Source: Mesomycoplasma neurolyticum (lineage in GTDB: Bacteria > Bacillota_I > Bacilli_A > Mycoplasmatales > Metamycoplasmataceae). Taken from it: a DNA stretch of 64,000 nucleotides. The first letter of the stretch is position 1, and every line of letters begins with the position of its first letter. The notes under the pieces were generated by a model. The model did no database searches. It was not told the origin of the DNA and saw nothing but the letters and a program-made list of their open reading frames with translations. Made by a program: the position numbers and the translations under genes. The stretch covers positions 186,001-250,000 of the forward strand of contig NZ_LR214951.1 in assembly GCF_900660485.1 (NCBI RefSeq). Direction: 5' to 3'. Below are positions 21,542 to 33,808 of the stretch, one piece after another.

Positions 21542-23617
21542 ATGAAATTGATTGATTTTTTAAAAAATGAAAAACTTATTTTTATTAATAATAATTTTTT
21601 AAATAAAAATGAAGTTTTGCATTTTATTTCTAAAAAATTAGTTGAAGTTAAATATGCTAATGATGATAAAAAAATTTATAATCTTTTTGAAGAAAGAGAA
21701 AAAACATCAACAGCCATTGGTGATGAATTTGCAATTCCTCATATTTTAACAAATCAACTTACTACAAGTACAATAATTTTTTTAAAAACAAATGCAATAG
21801 ATTGACAGGCATTTGATGAACAAAATGTAAAGTATATCTTCGCAATTGCTTTAAAACAAAATGATTCTTCAAAACATATAGAAATTCTTCAAAAATTATC
21901 AAAAATTTTGATGAATCCAAATTTTAAAAAAGAAATTAAAGAGATTAAAAATACTAATGAATTTTTAGATATTATAAACAAATATGAAAATTTAATAGAT
22001 TTAGAAATTTCAGAAAAAACTAATGATGAAATTTATGATATTGTAGCTGTAACAGCATGTCCAACAGGAATAGCTCATACATTTTTAGCTAAAGAAAATT
22101 TAGTTAAAGCAGCACAAAAATTAAATATCAAAATTAAAGTTGAAACCCAAGGGACAGAAGGAATTGAAAATAGTTTATCTGATAGTGATATTAAAAATGC
22201 TAAAGGTGTAATAATCGCCGCTGATAGAACCATTGATAAACAAAAATTTGCAAAACATAATAATGTTTTGGAAATCTCTACAAAAAATGCAATTCATAAT
22301 GCTCAATTATGAATTGAAAAGGCACTTGAATTAAAAGGAAGTACAATTAGTGCAAAATCAGATGATAATGCTAAAAAGTTACTAAACAAAAATGAAAACT
22401 TTTCATTCAAGTCAAAAGATTTTGGTAGAAAAATTTACCAAGCTATAATGAATGGTGTTTCTCATATGCTGCCATTTGTTGTTTTTGGTGGCATTATGAT
22501 TGCTCTATCATTTATTCTTGATACACTTATTGGACTCTCTTCTGGCCAATCACTTGATGATCCTGATTTTTTAAAAAATTATGGTTCTTTTTATAGTGTT
22601 TCCAAATGATTTATAACTATAGGGGGTAGTGCATTAGGTTTTGCCATCCCTATTTTAACAATATTCATCGCTTATGCAATTAGAGGAAGAATTACCATAC
22701 TACCTGCATTGGTTATCGGTTTGATCGCTAGTGGAAAAATGAGTAGTTCATATTCTTTTTTAGGATCAACACTAGGCGATAATTCAGAAAAAATATTAGA
22801 AACTGGTTCAGGTTTTATTGGTGCTATAATTGGTGCATTTTTTATTATAGTGATGCTTGATTTAATGAACAAATACATTTTTAATAAAATGCCAAAAAGT
22901 TTAATGGGAATAAAAAATATATTAATTATTCCATTATTAGGGACATTAGTTATTGCATTGATGTTTTGAGTTGTAAATATACTATTTATATACATAAATT
23001 ATGGATTAAATTTATTTTTAGGATTAATGACAGGGAATGTTTGATTAATTTGATTGCTAGGAATAATTATCGGAGCAATGATGGCAATTGATCTTGGGGG
23101 TCCTATTAATAAAGCTGCTTATGTTTTTGCTGTCTTTTCAATTTCTTCTTCTGGGAAAGCTGAACATTCTGCTGCAATGGCTATTGCAATGGCGGCAGGT
23201 ATGGTTCCACCACTTGGTATTTCTTTATCAATGTTTTTACATAAAAAAATATGATCAAATGAAGAAATTAAAGCTGGTAAATGGTCAAATATAATTTTTG
23301 GTTTATCATTTATTAGTGAAGGAGCGATTCCATATACATCAGCTAAACCAAAAATTTTAATTCCAGCTAACATTGTTGGGGGGATTGTTGCAGGTCTTAT
23401 TGCTGCTATTTTAGGAACAACAATAATAGCACCGCATGGTGGTATATTTGTAATATTTCTCTTAAAATCAACATTGTTTAATTCTTTCGGATTACAAGTT
23501 GCATTTGGTATAATTTTTTGATTAGTAGCAATATTAGCAGGTGCCATTGCCCAAGCTTTAACAATTTATATTTTATCAAAATATCATTCTAGAAAATTGT
23601 TGGCAAGAAAAAGATAA
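21542..23617 (+). CDS. fruA: PTS fructose transporter, fused EIIA-EIIB-EIIC
   Basis: Imports fructose and phosphorylates it during uptake, using phosphate from PEP via HPr. The 691-aa chain is in order A-B-C. The EIIA domain has the phospho-His in AIPH (His67), the EIIB domain has the phospho-Cys in TACPTGIAH (Cys173), and the EIIC membrane domain begins near residue 295 with [14 protein letters not shown], then carries [11 protein letters not shown] and FISEGAIPY. It is transcribed alone between two terminators. No 1-phosphofructokinase gene is adjacent in this window. Confidence 0.95.
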
Positions 23618-23624
23618 GTTTTAA

Positions 23625-23660
23625 AATATAAAAACAGCATGTTTATGCTGTTTTTATATT
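23625..23660. terminator. Bidirectional terminator between fruA and yihY-like gene
   Basis: Perfect 16-bp stem (arms 23625-23640 and 23645-23660) with loop GTTT and T-rich tails on both sides. It serves convergent genes. The stop codon of the minus-strand gene (23654-23656) lies inside the right arm. Confidence 0.9.
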
Positions 23661-24664
23661 TTTTTATTTTGAAATCTATATTTATTTTTTGTTTTATCAC
23701 TAACAAAACTTTTATAAAATGCTTCATTAATAATTATTCCAAAATATAAAATATATGAAATAAAAAGTGTAAAAGTGCTTAAATATAAAAATGTAGCAAA
23801 GATTCCAAATTTATTATAATCAATAATCTTTATTGAAGAAAGGTAACCAAAAATTGTTGAAAATAAAGTAGATGCTAAGGAACTAATAATAACGCCTGGT
23901 TTAATATTTTTAAAACTTGTTTTAAATGTTGGTGTGTATTTTAATAAGAAAAATCAAACTATAAAAAAGAAAAATATTATATAAAAAGATGAAATAAGAT
24001 AAAAAAGAAAAATATATATTGACTTATTTTCAATTTGGACATCTAATTTTTTAAATATAAAAGTTGCTGAAAGCAATAAATATGCAAAAAATATTGAAAT
24101 AACAGTAACAATAATAAGTCCTTTCATCCTATTAATAAATCAATTACCTTGATTTTTATGACCATAAATTATTGATTGACTTGTAATAAATTTAGCATAA
24201 CCAGTTGATGAAATTCAAAGAGAAGAAATTAATAAAATAATATTGATTTTATTAAAACTTAAAATTAAATTATAGTTTTTGACTTCGCTTTCATTTTTAT
24301 TAAAATCAAAAATTTTATCAATGGCCGGAATATATCTACTTATTATCTCTTCAAAAATAAATTTTTTCGTATCATCATCCTTATAATGAATATTAATTAA
24401 GGAAATGCTTAAAATTAAAACAGGTATAAATGATGTGAATAAATAAAAAGCAAAACCTGCAGGGATAAAAGCATATTCATGTGAAGATATTTTTTCTACA
24501 CTTCTTCTAACTAAAATTTTAGTTTGTTCATTGTTTTTTTTTCATCATTTGGGGCTTACACCAATTCTTAAAGGTATAAGTAAAAGAAAAGATAAAATTT
24601 TGTAAAAAATTTTTCTATCTTTTTTAGTTATTATTTTGTCTTTAAATCAATCATTATTAAACAT
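23654..24664 (-). CDS. YihY/BrkB-family membrane protein
   Basis: A 336-aa integral membrane protein, missed by standard-code gene finding because of many TGA (Trp) codons. It begins MFNNDWFKDKIITKKDRK. It contains the family region AFIPAGFAFYLFTSFIPVLIL, then SSLWISSTGYAKFITSQS, and several hydrophobic segments to residue 320, with a basic C-terminal tail. The family (UPF0761, once called RNase BN) is widespread; its function is unclear, possibly transport. It is convergent with fruA and divergent from dprA. Confidence 0.8.
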
Positions 24665-24672
24665 TTTTTTAT

Positions 24673-24678
24673 ATTATA
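24673..24678 (-). promoter_or_regulatory. -10 box of the yihY-like gene
   Basis: TATAAT (minus strand, preceded by GTG) ends 8 nt before the ATG. There is no Shine-Dalgarno, so the message is probably leaderless. Confidence 0.55.
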
Positions 24679-24784
24679 CACCAAAAGAAAAAAACAAGTT
24701 TTTTAATATTTTTTTCTTTTTTCACATATTTTTTTATTTTTTTGCTAAAAAATTCTTTTTTTCTATTTGTTTTTGGAGGAAAAA

Positions 24785-25561
24785 ATGAATTCAATTTTAA
24801 TATATTTTTCAATCAAATATAATGGTGATTTTTTTTCAATTTTTAATGCATTAAAAAGACAGGAAAAAATTGATAAAAATTTAATAATAGAAATTGAAAA
24901 TGATATACAGAACAAAAAAATACAAGCAATAACAATCTTGGATAAAGAATATCCTAAAGAATTTAAATATTTAGATAAACCACCTTTTGTAATTTTTTAC
25001 AAAGGGAATATTAAACTATTAAAAGACAAAAATAAAATATCTTTAACTGGTGATAAAAATACACTAAAAGTTAAAAAATATTTAGAGCAATCACTTCCTG
25101 AAGTAAATAAAAATAGTGTTTTAGTTACTTCGGCTTATAAAAATTTGGATCAAAATATAATAAATTATTTTGAGAAAAATAATGGAAAAATAATTTATGT
25201 CTCAGTCAATGGAGTTAGCAATCCATTCTTTGCTAATAAAGTAAATATCAATGAAAACAATTTAATTATTTCTGAATATCCTGATAAAACAGAAATAACA
25301 AAAATAAGATTAAAAAATAGAAATAGAATAATGGCTTCTATTTCAAATGCATTAGTTATTTATTCATCTAAAATTGATAGCGGAATCATGAATTTAGTAA
25401 ATTATTTTTTAGAATTAGGAAAGGAAATTTTTTGTTTTCCTGGTGAATGAGATAATGAAGAAGAAGATGGGAATACAGCTTTAATAAAACAAGGCGCTAA
25501 TTTAATAACTTCAATTAAGGATTTAAAAAACAAAAAAAATGATCACAAATTTAGTGGATAA
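24785..25561 (+). CDS. dprA: DprA-like DNA-processing protein (divergent)
   Basis: DprA loads RecA onto incoming single-stranded DNA during transformation. The 258-aa product keeps the C-terminal half of the Rossmann core: ISEYP, RNRIMAS, SGIMNLVNYFLELGKEIFCFPGE and the final NTALIKQGANLITS, matching the family's SEYP, RNRIIS, GREVFAVPG and N-LI-GA motifs. The N-terminal GSR motif is changed to TGDK, and the SGxAxGID motif is TSAYKNLDQN, so DNA or nucleotide contacts may differ. GGAGG lies 5 nt before the ATG at 24785. The gene overlaps the pilin-like gene by 23 nt and leads an operon of secretion-like genes. Confidence 0.85.
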
Positions 25562-25871
25562 TTATTTTATTGATACAATAAATTTTGCAGATAGTAATGA
25601 AATAATTCAAAAAATAGGTAATAAAACTCAACAACTTGGATTTATAGCTCTTTCAGCTTTTTCAGGAGTTATTGCTTTTGCTTTAATGCTAGCATTAATT
25701 ATCACTGGAGTAAAAATATCATATTCATCAGGTGAAAAAAGAAAAAATTATATTGTACATTTATTAATTATATTAGTTGTTTTTGTAATAACAATTATTA
25801 TTTTTTCTGTTGGTTTGAAGTTTGCTATAGATATAAGCAAAGAAGCAATCGAGCATTCAAAAATAAGTTAG
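25539..25871 (+). CDS. Two-TM pilin-like conjugal transfer protein (Mbov_0395-type)
   Basis: A 110-aa protein with two hydrophobic segments (about 32-58 and 73-97) separated by a short basic loop (SSGEKRKNY). This is the topology of VirB2/TrbC-type pilins. I associate it with the family annotated in mycoplasmas as Mbov_0395 pilin-like ICE protein, judging by size, topology and gene order. It starts within the dprA coding sequence and is followed after one base by the GTG of the polytopic membrane protein, so the block looks co-translated. A role as extracellular or membrane pilus subunit is inference. Confidence 0.7.
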   Translation: MITNLVDNYFIDTINFADSNEIIQKIGNKTQQLGFIALSAFSGVIAFALMLALIITGVKISYSSGEKRKNYIVHLLIILVVFVITIIIFSVGLKFAIDISKEAIEHSKIS

Positions 25872-25872
25872 T

Positions 25873-27132
25873 GTGTTTAAAGAATTAGTAGATCTTTTAT
25901 TCTATCCTATTTTTTCTTTTTTTTGATCAATACTTATAAAAATACCTTATAAGTTTTTATCATTATTATGAGATCTAATAAAAGTTATTGAAAAAAATGA
26001 AATAATAAATTTTTTATTTTTTTCAATAAAAAAATCGAATTCTGATTTTAATAATTTTGAATTACCACTTTTTTTAAAAGTGTTTTTAATTTTAAATATT
26101 TTCGTTTTTATTACTATTTTTTTAGTAACAATTTTAAATTGTGTTTTTAAAAGTAGAAATATTTTTAATAAAAATAATATTTTTACTATATTTAAAAAAA
26201 CATTACCATCAGCAATTTTAATTTTTATTTTTCCATTAATTTTATTCACTATGTTAATTTTTATTTCAAAAATATTTGAAATTTTATCTTTAGCATGAGA
26301 TAAAGATCCTAATATTGCAAAAGTTACTTTTAATAATTTAAGACACATTGGAATAGATAAAAATTATTGAAATTCATTGTCTAGTGATAATAATTTCAAT
26401 CCTTTAAATTACAATGCATATAAAAGTCTAAAGGTTTCTACTATAGAAATAATGTTTTTTCCATCTATTGTTGGTTTTAGTTTATTTGTAATTTTTTCAA
26501 AATCATTAATTAATGTTATGAATAAAATTTTTCAACTTTTTATTTTATTTTTAGTTTCGCCTTTTGTTTTTTCAACTATCCTTTTAAACCAAAATTCAAA
26601 ATTTTTAATATGAAAACAAATGTTTGTATCAAAACTATTATCAATATTTATTTTTGTTTTTGCTTTTAAGATATTTAGTTTTTATGTTGATATTACAACT
26701 GAATGAATATTAAATATTGAAGAACTTACAGCTTTTCAAAAAAATTTTTTTAATTTTTTTACTGTTGTTGGCGGTTCTTATGGGATTGTTAAAATTTCTG
26801 TATTAATTACAAAATTTTTTGGAGAAGAAATTAAAATGAAAAATAATTTTTATGAAAGTAGTAATTTATTTAAAAATGTTCAATTTTTTTCAAATAAAAA
26901 AAAGATTTGAAAAGAAAGTTCAAAAATAAAATCAAATAATTTAAAAAATAATGAAAAAAATGTTTTAGGAATTATGAATGAAAAAATAAAAAATAAAAAA
27001 TTAATACCATTTGAAATATATGAAAATTCATTTTATAGCAATGTAAATACATTATTCACAAAACAGCAAATAAATAATCATGATCAAATATATAATGAAA
27101 TGTTTATAAGGATAAATAATGTTACAACCTAA
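25873..27132 (+). CDS. Polytopic membrane protein, VirB6-like (Mbov_0396-type)
   Basis: A 419-aa protein with about six or seven strongly hydrophobic segments (about 70-92, 113-137, 190-211, 220-238, 254-272 and 292-315) and a charged Lys/Asn-rich tail. I place it as the inner-membrane channel (VirB6/TrbL-like) of a type IV secretion-like machine because of topology and its position between pilin-like and VirB4-like genes. No ATG fits the start; GTG 25873 just after the upstream stop is used, consistent with translational coupling. It overlaps the ATPase gene by 14 nt. Primary sequence alone would not identify it. Confidence 0.65.
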
Positions 27133-29773
27133 AAATATTAAAAAAAACAAACTTGTTTTAGCAAAAAATTTTTATTTAGCTGATTTAATTGCTTTAATTT
27201 TTATTATATTTTTTTCTTTTGTTTTAGGATGGTTTTCAATACCTGATTTTTTATATTATAAAAAAATTATATCTTCGATTTTAATTTTACTTTTACTTTT
27301 ATTTTTTAGTCCATTAATGTTTTTCTTACCTAGCGAAAATTTAAGAGTTTGATTATTTATTTGATATTATGTAAAATACTTTTTGGTTAACAAAAAATAT
27401 TTAAAAAATTCTAAAAAATCTAATACAGCTTTTTTTACAAAATACAAAAACATTGATGAAAAAGGAATATTAGAACTAAAAACAAAAAAAATAAATGATT
27501 TAAAATATGTTTCTTTTTTAGAAATAAAAGGTTTAAATATATGAAATCATAATTTTGAAGATAAAAAATATATTTTAAATCAAATAACATCTTTTTTCAA
27601 CATTTTAGATTTTAAAATTAGTTTTGTAAAAATTAAAACAAAAAATGATTTTAATAAAAAAATTAATGAAATAAAAACAAGACTTTCAACAATTAATGAT
27701 AAAGAAAAAAATATAACTAGTGATGAAAAAAATGAGTTTAATTATTTATTTTTTAAAAAAAAGGAATTTGAAAAATTAAACATTCAAGAGTTGAATGATA
27801 AATATATAATAGCTGTTTATGATAAAGATAAAGGCAATATTAATAACAATATATTACAAATTATAAATTTCTTTAAAAAAATAGAAATTGATGTCAGAGC
27901 TTTAAATAATGTTGAAACTTATGATTTTTTATATACATTTCATAATATTGTAGAAAATAAAAATATAGATAAAAACCTAAAAGAAATAGTTCCTAAAAAA
28001 ATATTTTTTAAAAAAAATCACTTTATTCTAAATAATATATATTCGAAAATTACTAGTATTTCAGAATATGCACTTGATTTAAATGTTGGGTGAGCTGATA
28101 CATTTTTCAATTCCACAAATACATTTGCTATTTGACATATATCTCCAATTATAAATGAAGATTATGAAAAAATACTAGATAAAGCTAATGATAAAATTTT
28201 AACTTCAATAGCATTTAATAAAAAATCTATTTATAGAAGTAAAAAAGATTTTAAATTTATTGAAGCAATTGATGAAATTATGGATTTAGTTTCTAATCAA
28301 AATCAAAAAATATTTGATACAAATCTTTTGTTTTTGACTTTCGCTGATACAAAGAGTAATTTAAAAAATACATTAAAAAATTCTTTATATAAAAATGTAA
28401 AATTAGAAAAATCAAAAATTAACAAATTATTATTTAGACAAATTGAAGCTTATAGCTATTTTGGGTTTAATAATTCAAACTGAACAAAGGAAAATATTGA
28501 AATGGTTTCTAGAAATATAGCATTTTCGTGACCTTTTACATTTGAAAAAAACATTGATCAAAATTTTTTGTATTTGGGAAAAAATAACAAACAATCAATT
28601 ATTCTTGATATATGAAAAAGAAATCATTTTCATTCAAATTCAAATTGTGTTTTTTTTGGAACATCTGGTCGTGGTAAAACGACTGCTATTAAAAAAATAG
28701 CATTAGATTTCTCAATGCAAAAAAATTCTACAGTTATAATTGTTGACCCGCAAAGAGAGTATCAAATATTTAAAAATATTTTAGATTTATCTTGAATTGA
28801 TATTGGTTCAGGAACAACAACAATAAATCCTTTAGAGATATTAAATATTAATTTAAAAAACAAAAGAGAAACTATAATTGGAAAACATATTAGTTTTTTT
28901 ATTAATTGGATAAAAATATTGTCTAATACTTGAAGTGAAGAAAAAGAAACTATAATTTTAAATTCATTAAAAGTTCTTTATAAAAAATGAGGATTTTATG
29001 ACAATAATTTAGATATTAGTAATCTCACATCAAATGATTACCCAACTATAAGTGAATGAATTAGAATATTAAGAGCAATTAAATATAACGATAAAAATTA
29101 TGAAAATATTTATTTAAATGAAAAAATAAAATTAATTGAATGATTAAAAACAAATTTCGAAGATTTTGGAATATATTCAAAAAATTACAATGGTTATACT
29201 AATGTTGAATTAAATAATAATTTTATTGTAATAGATTCCAAAACATTTGTAGAAAATTCAACAAAAAACAATGTTAATGCGTTTTTTTATTTAATATTCC
29301 AATTAATTTTAAATAAAATAAATATTAATTTTTTTAATGAAAATAAAAAAACTATGCTTATTTTTGATGAATTACACAAATTCATTAATAATAAAAATAG
29401 CGAAGTATTAGATTTTTTATTTGACATTGCTAAAACAATAAGAAAATTTAATGGTTCACTAGTTGTTTCAACACAAAATATTTCTGATTTTATTTTAAAT
29501 GACGAAATAATCAATAAAACAAGTGGTATTTTGAAAAATTCACAATATAAGTTTATTTTTAATGTTCCAGGTGATGATATAAAAATTATAAATAAATTGT
29601 ACAATCCAGATGTGACTCAAAATTCTAATAATTTAAATTTAATAAATGAAAATGATTTTAATTTTATATTAAACGCAGGTGTAGGTGAATGTTTGTTAAT
29701 AAGCACACAAAAAAGAAAAATCCATTTTAAGTTTGATTATAATGAATATGAAAAACAACAGTTTTTTGTTTAA
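27119..29773 (+). CDS. VirB4/TraE-type conjugal transfer ATPase (Mbov_0397-type)
   Basis: The 884-aa energiser of a type IV secretion-like system. Two hydrophobic segments at about 20-42 and 48-68 resemble a PrgI-like domain fused in front of the ATPase. Walker A is GTSGRGKTT (about residues 514-522), Walker B is MLIFDELHKF (Asp750, Glu751), and STQNISDF follows as in VirB4/TrsE proteins. It acts at the inner face of the membrane, assembling a pilus or moving DNA/protein. Neighbouring genes overlap on both sides (14 and 26 nt). No VirD4/TraG coupling ATPase is seen nearby. Confidence 0.85.
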
Positions 29774-32700
29774 AATAATAAATAAATTTAATATTTGATT
29801 TTTTCTTTTTTTATCAATATTTAGTTTTATTTCATATAAAAGTATTAATGAAAAATCTGAAATTGTTTATAAACAAGACATAATTATAAATAATAAAAAA
29901 AGTTTTGAAACAAAAGAGTGAGATGTTGGTGAAATTTTAAATTATGATGAAAAAAATAGAAAATTTTCTTCAGAAAATTCACAAAAATTTCCTTTTACAA
30001 TTTTAGATGATGGTATTTCACAAAATAAAAAAGAAGCTTTGCACCAGTATTGACATACAAGTGGTAATGTTTATGGTTTTATAAATTGATATAATTATCT
30101 AACTGACAATTGATATGGTGCTAATATAAATATAGCGAATGGTTTGGAAGGTTGGTATAACAATAAAAAACAACAATATCTAGGTTCTAATAATAAACCT
30201 GAAGGATTAAATTATGATGATGGCTATTTCGCAATACAAAAAACAACTAATTCAATCAATTTATTAGATGAATCAATTAACAAGTTAAAATTTTATTTTG
30301 GTTTAGAAAAAAATAATTTAGATGCAAGTGAAACCCAATTTTCTAAATATGGGAAATATGGGAAAGATTTATCAAATTTTATTTTTGAAGAATTGTTTAA
30401 TTGAAGAAAAAATGAAATTAATAAATTTAAACAAGAACAACATAAATTAAAAGAATTTTATCTAAAAAATCTAGAAATTCAATTCAATTTTTACATTAAA
30501 ACAAATAACAAAAATTATTATGATTTTTACCCTTTTGAGTTAGATACTAAAATAACTAAAATTAGAGCAAAGCTTTCATTTGATTATCACATTAAATATG
30601 ATGAATTCCAGCCTAAAAAATATAATTTATTAAAAAATATTAAAAAGTTTCAAGACATTTTTTTAGAAAAAATTATAAAAAATAATGAAATATCTATTTA
30701 TTCAGATTTAGGTTCAGATTTTAATCTTGCTCCAATGGACATAAATAATAGTTATGGTTATAAAAATAATGTTACATATCTTGATGAAAAACTAAATAAT
30801 TTTTTAATTGAAAATAAAAAAATTATCAATGATGATTTTAATTTAAAATATAAAATTCAAAACATAGATAAAATAGATAAATTAGATTTTTATATTGAAT
30901 ATTATGACATCATAACTAATAGTAATCAATGAATTAAAATAAATGATTCTCCTATTACCATTAAATATATTAAAACTGAAAAATTTAAAAATTTAGATAT
31001 ATATAAAAGACTTTTAATTATACCTGGATTTTTTTTAGATCAAAAAAAACTAGATTCATTAGATTTACAAAAAGATATTCCTATTAGAATGGAAAATGAT
31101 CGAGATATAGGTTATGATTATGGTGGTACTTGAATATACAACGCACCAGTAAAAATTGCATTTCAATCAACTTTTAAAGAAGATGAAATACTTTTAATTA
31201 ATAATAAAAAAATAGATGTTTTAAATCAAAATTTTTTCATTGATATAGGTTTTAATGATGAAAACAATTTAAAAAATGAATACAAAATTGAATTAGTTAA
31301 ATTTAAAAAAAATTTAAAAACTAATGAAAATAAAGAAATTTTTAGATGAACTAAAATTATAAAAATATTAAAAGATGAATTGAATTTAAATATAAAATGA
31401 TTTGCATGAGACCCAGAAAATAATAGAGAACAAAGAAAATTAATTGAACCATTTGTTATTATAAAAAATGAAGAATTATTAGACAAAAATGGTGAAAAAA
31501 TCCCCAATCCTGATTTTGATCCAAATATTGATAAAAATAATGGAACTAAAAGCGAAATTGTATGAATAAATTTTTTAAAAGATAATGATTTATTACCAAA
31601 TAATACCCGTTTTTTACAAGACCCTATTGATGAAAATGAAAATTTAAATTATATAGCTTTTAATAAAAAAATAGGTTTTATTGCAGAAGCTTATGTTATA
31701 AAAAAAGGTATAAATCTATCAATAAATAATAAATATGAATCATTTAAAATTTTTAAAATTGCTAAAAATAATGAGCAATTTGAATTAATCAGTGATGAGA
31801 CATTAGAATTAACAAAAAAAGGTAAAGAAGCAAATTTTATTTTTAATGATAATGAATATTTTTCACATGAAGGTTTGTGGCTTTTTAGTTATAGAACTAA
31901 AAATTCATTGAATAAATATAAATTAGTTTATATTACAAAAGAAGACAATAAAAAAAATTTTAATAATTTTTTTCCAAATAATGACATTATAAATTTGTGA
32001 GAATCTATCCCTGGTAAACATTTATCAAATTATTTAAATGAAAAATTTAAGATTAATGAAACATTTTTAAAACAATTAACATATGATGAAATAATAAACT
32101 ATTGAAAAATGTATGTTTCAAATACAACTACTTCAATACCAAATAATTATATTAATTTTAATATTATTTCGCCAAAAATTGATCTACAAAAATCAAATAA
32201 TTTTACATCTAAAATTAATTTTGATGATTTTAACCCAAACGAAGAAGAAAAAAATGAATTTTTGTCTGATTTTAAATGAAAAGAAAAAATAAAATTTAAA
32301 ATTGAAATAAATGAACATTTTTCAAATGTTTTAAAATTTACTTTTGATTTAAAAGACAATGTTTTTAATTCACAATATAAAATAAATAAACCTGTGCATT
32401 TAATAAATGTTATCTGAAAAAAAGATAGGCTACAAAAATATGAAAATATTAATAAAAATGAAAAAAAGGAAATAATTCCTAAATTTAATGATGAAAAAAT
32501 TATAGATATAATTTCCAAATCTAAAAATAAACAACAATTTTTGAATTTGATAAATGAAAAAATTTTCTCTTTTCTAAATTTTGAAAAAACAACTTATAAA
32601 ACTATTTTTTTAGAAAATAATATTATTTTTAATTTTTCTGTAATTCCAGATTTTTATAATTCATTTTATATAAAACCTGAGTCACAAATTTTAATTTTAG

Positions 32701-33767
32701 AAATACCTTATTATTTAAATAATGAATTAAACAAAAAAATAAATATTTTTGAAAATTTTCAATTTAATGTTTTAGATTTAAAAGGTTTAATTGATAAAAA
32801 CAAAATAAAAAACCAAATTCAAAAATTTTTAAAAGAAAATATACAAAAAGAATTTGTTTATAATGAAGATTATGAAATAGAAAATTTTGATGAAAAAGTT
32901 GAAGAAATATCAAATTTAACAAAAAAACCAAATTCTTGAATTATTTTAAAACTAAAAACCAAAAATAATTCACCCAAGAATATAAATGGTTCAAAAATTT
33001 TAAAAATTTTTAACACATATAAATCTAAAATCAGCATTGATAAAATAATAGATTTGTCATTAATAAAAATTCCTGATTTAGTAATAGATAGCGAGGAAAC
33101 AACTGAAAGTATCACTTTGTTAATTGAAAAACATATTTTAAGTAATTTAAAATCATTTAATTTAAATTTGCAAAACGAAATTAGTGTTATAGATTATTTT
33201 AATAAAATAAAAGTGCTATTTTCAAATAAAAATAAATGAATTGTTTTTGAAATTATAGGAAATTTTCAAAATTTTATAAACAAAATAACTTTTAAAATAA
33301 TGTATAAAAATAATGGTGAAAATGCTTTATTTGATCTTTCTAATTTAAATTTAGAAATAAATTTAGAATGTGAAAATTTTAATTGTGCTTATAAAGAAAT
33401 TTTAAAACAAATAACAAAATATTTAGATGGTTTTTCACTAAAAAAAGACTATGATTATGTAGTTGAAAAAATTGATGACCAAAATTATTTAAAGTTAATT
33501 ATTGATAGAGTAGGTGAAAATGTTTTAAAATTAAAAATCAATTCTATAAATAATAAAAAAACTCTTAATCATTTTTATGTTATTGTTAAAAATATAATAA
33601 AAAATCAAGATATTGAAACAATTAAAAAAAATTGATTAATAGAACAAAGAAAAATATCAGCAAATAACTTTAATTTTTTGTGGCTAATTCCTGTAATATT
33701 TTTTGCATTTATTATATTAATAATTTTAATTTTAAAAATTTATAATCTTTATTTTAGATATAAATAG
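29748..33767 (+). CDS. Giant bitopic surface protein of the T4SS-like operon (Mbov_0399-type)
   Basis: A 1,339-aa protein with one transmembrane segment at residues about 14-28 and one near the C-terminus (about 1311-1333), followed by a short basic tail. The roughly 1,280 residues between should lie outside the cell. They are Asn/Lys/Asp-rich with aromatic patches (YWHTSGNVYGFINWYNYL, NWYGANINIANGLEGWYNN) and no recognised domain. In mycoplasma ICEs a similar large protein follows the VirB4-like ATPase, so I infer a contact, adhesion or channel role. The ATG at 29748 fits the frame and overlaps the ATPase by 26 nt. It is the last gene of the operon. Confidence 0.65.
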
Positions 33768-33808
33768 TTAATTTTATATATTATAAAAAACAATTTTTTA
33801 TATTTTGA

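Noticed and set aside
23119-23547. 142-codon minus-strand frame within fruA
   Set aside because: Opposes the EIIC membrane domain with its conserved motifs; no start signal.
29287-29604. 105-codon minus-strand frame inside the VirB4-type ATPase gene
   Set aside because: It is antisense to the Walker B region and has no independent support.
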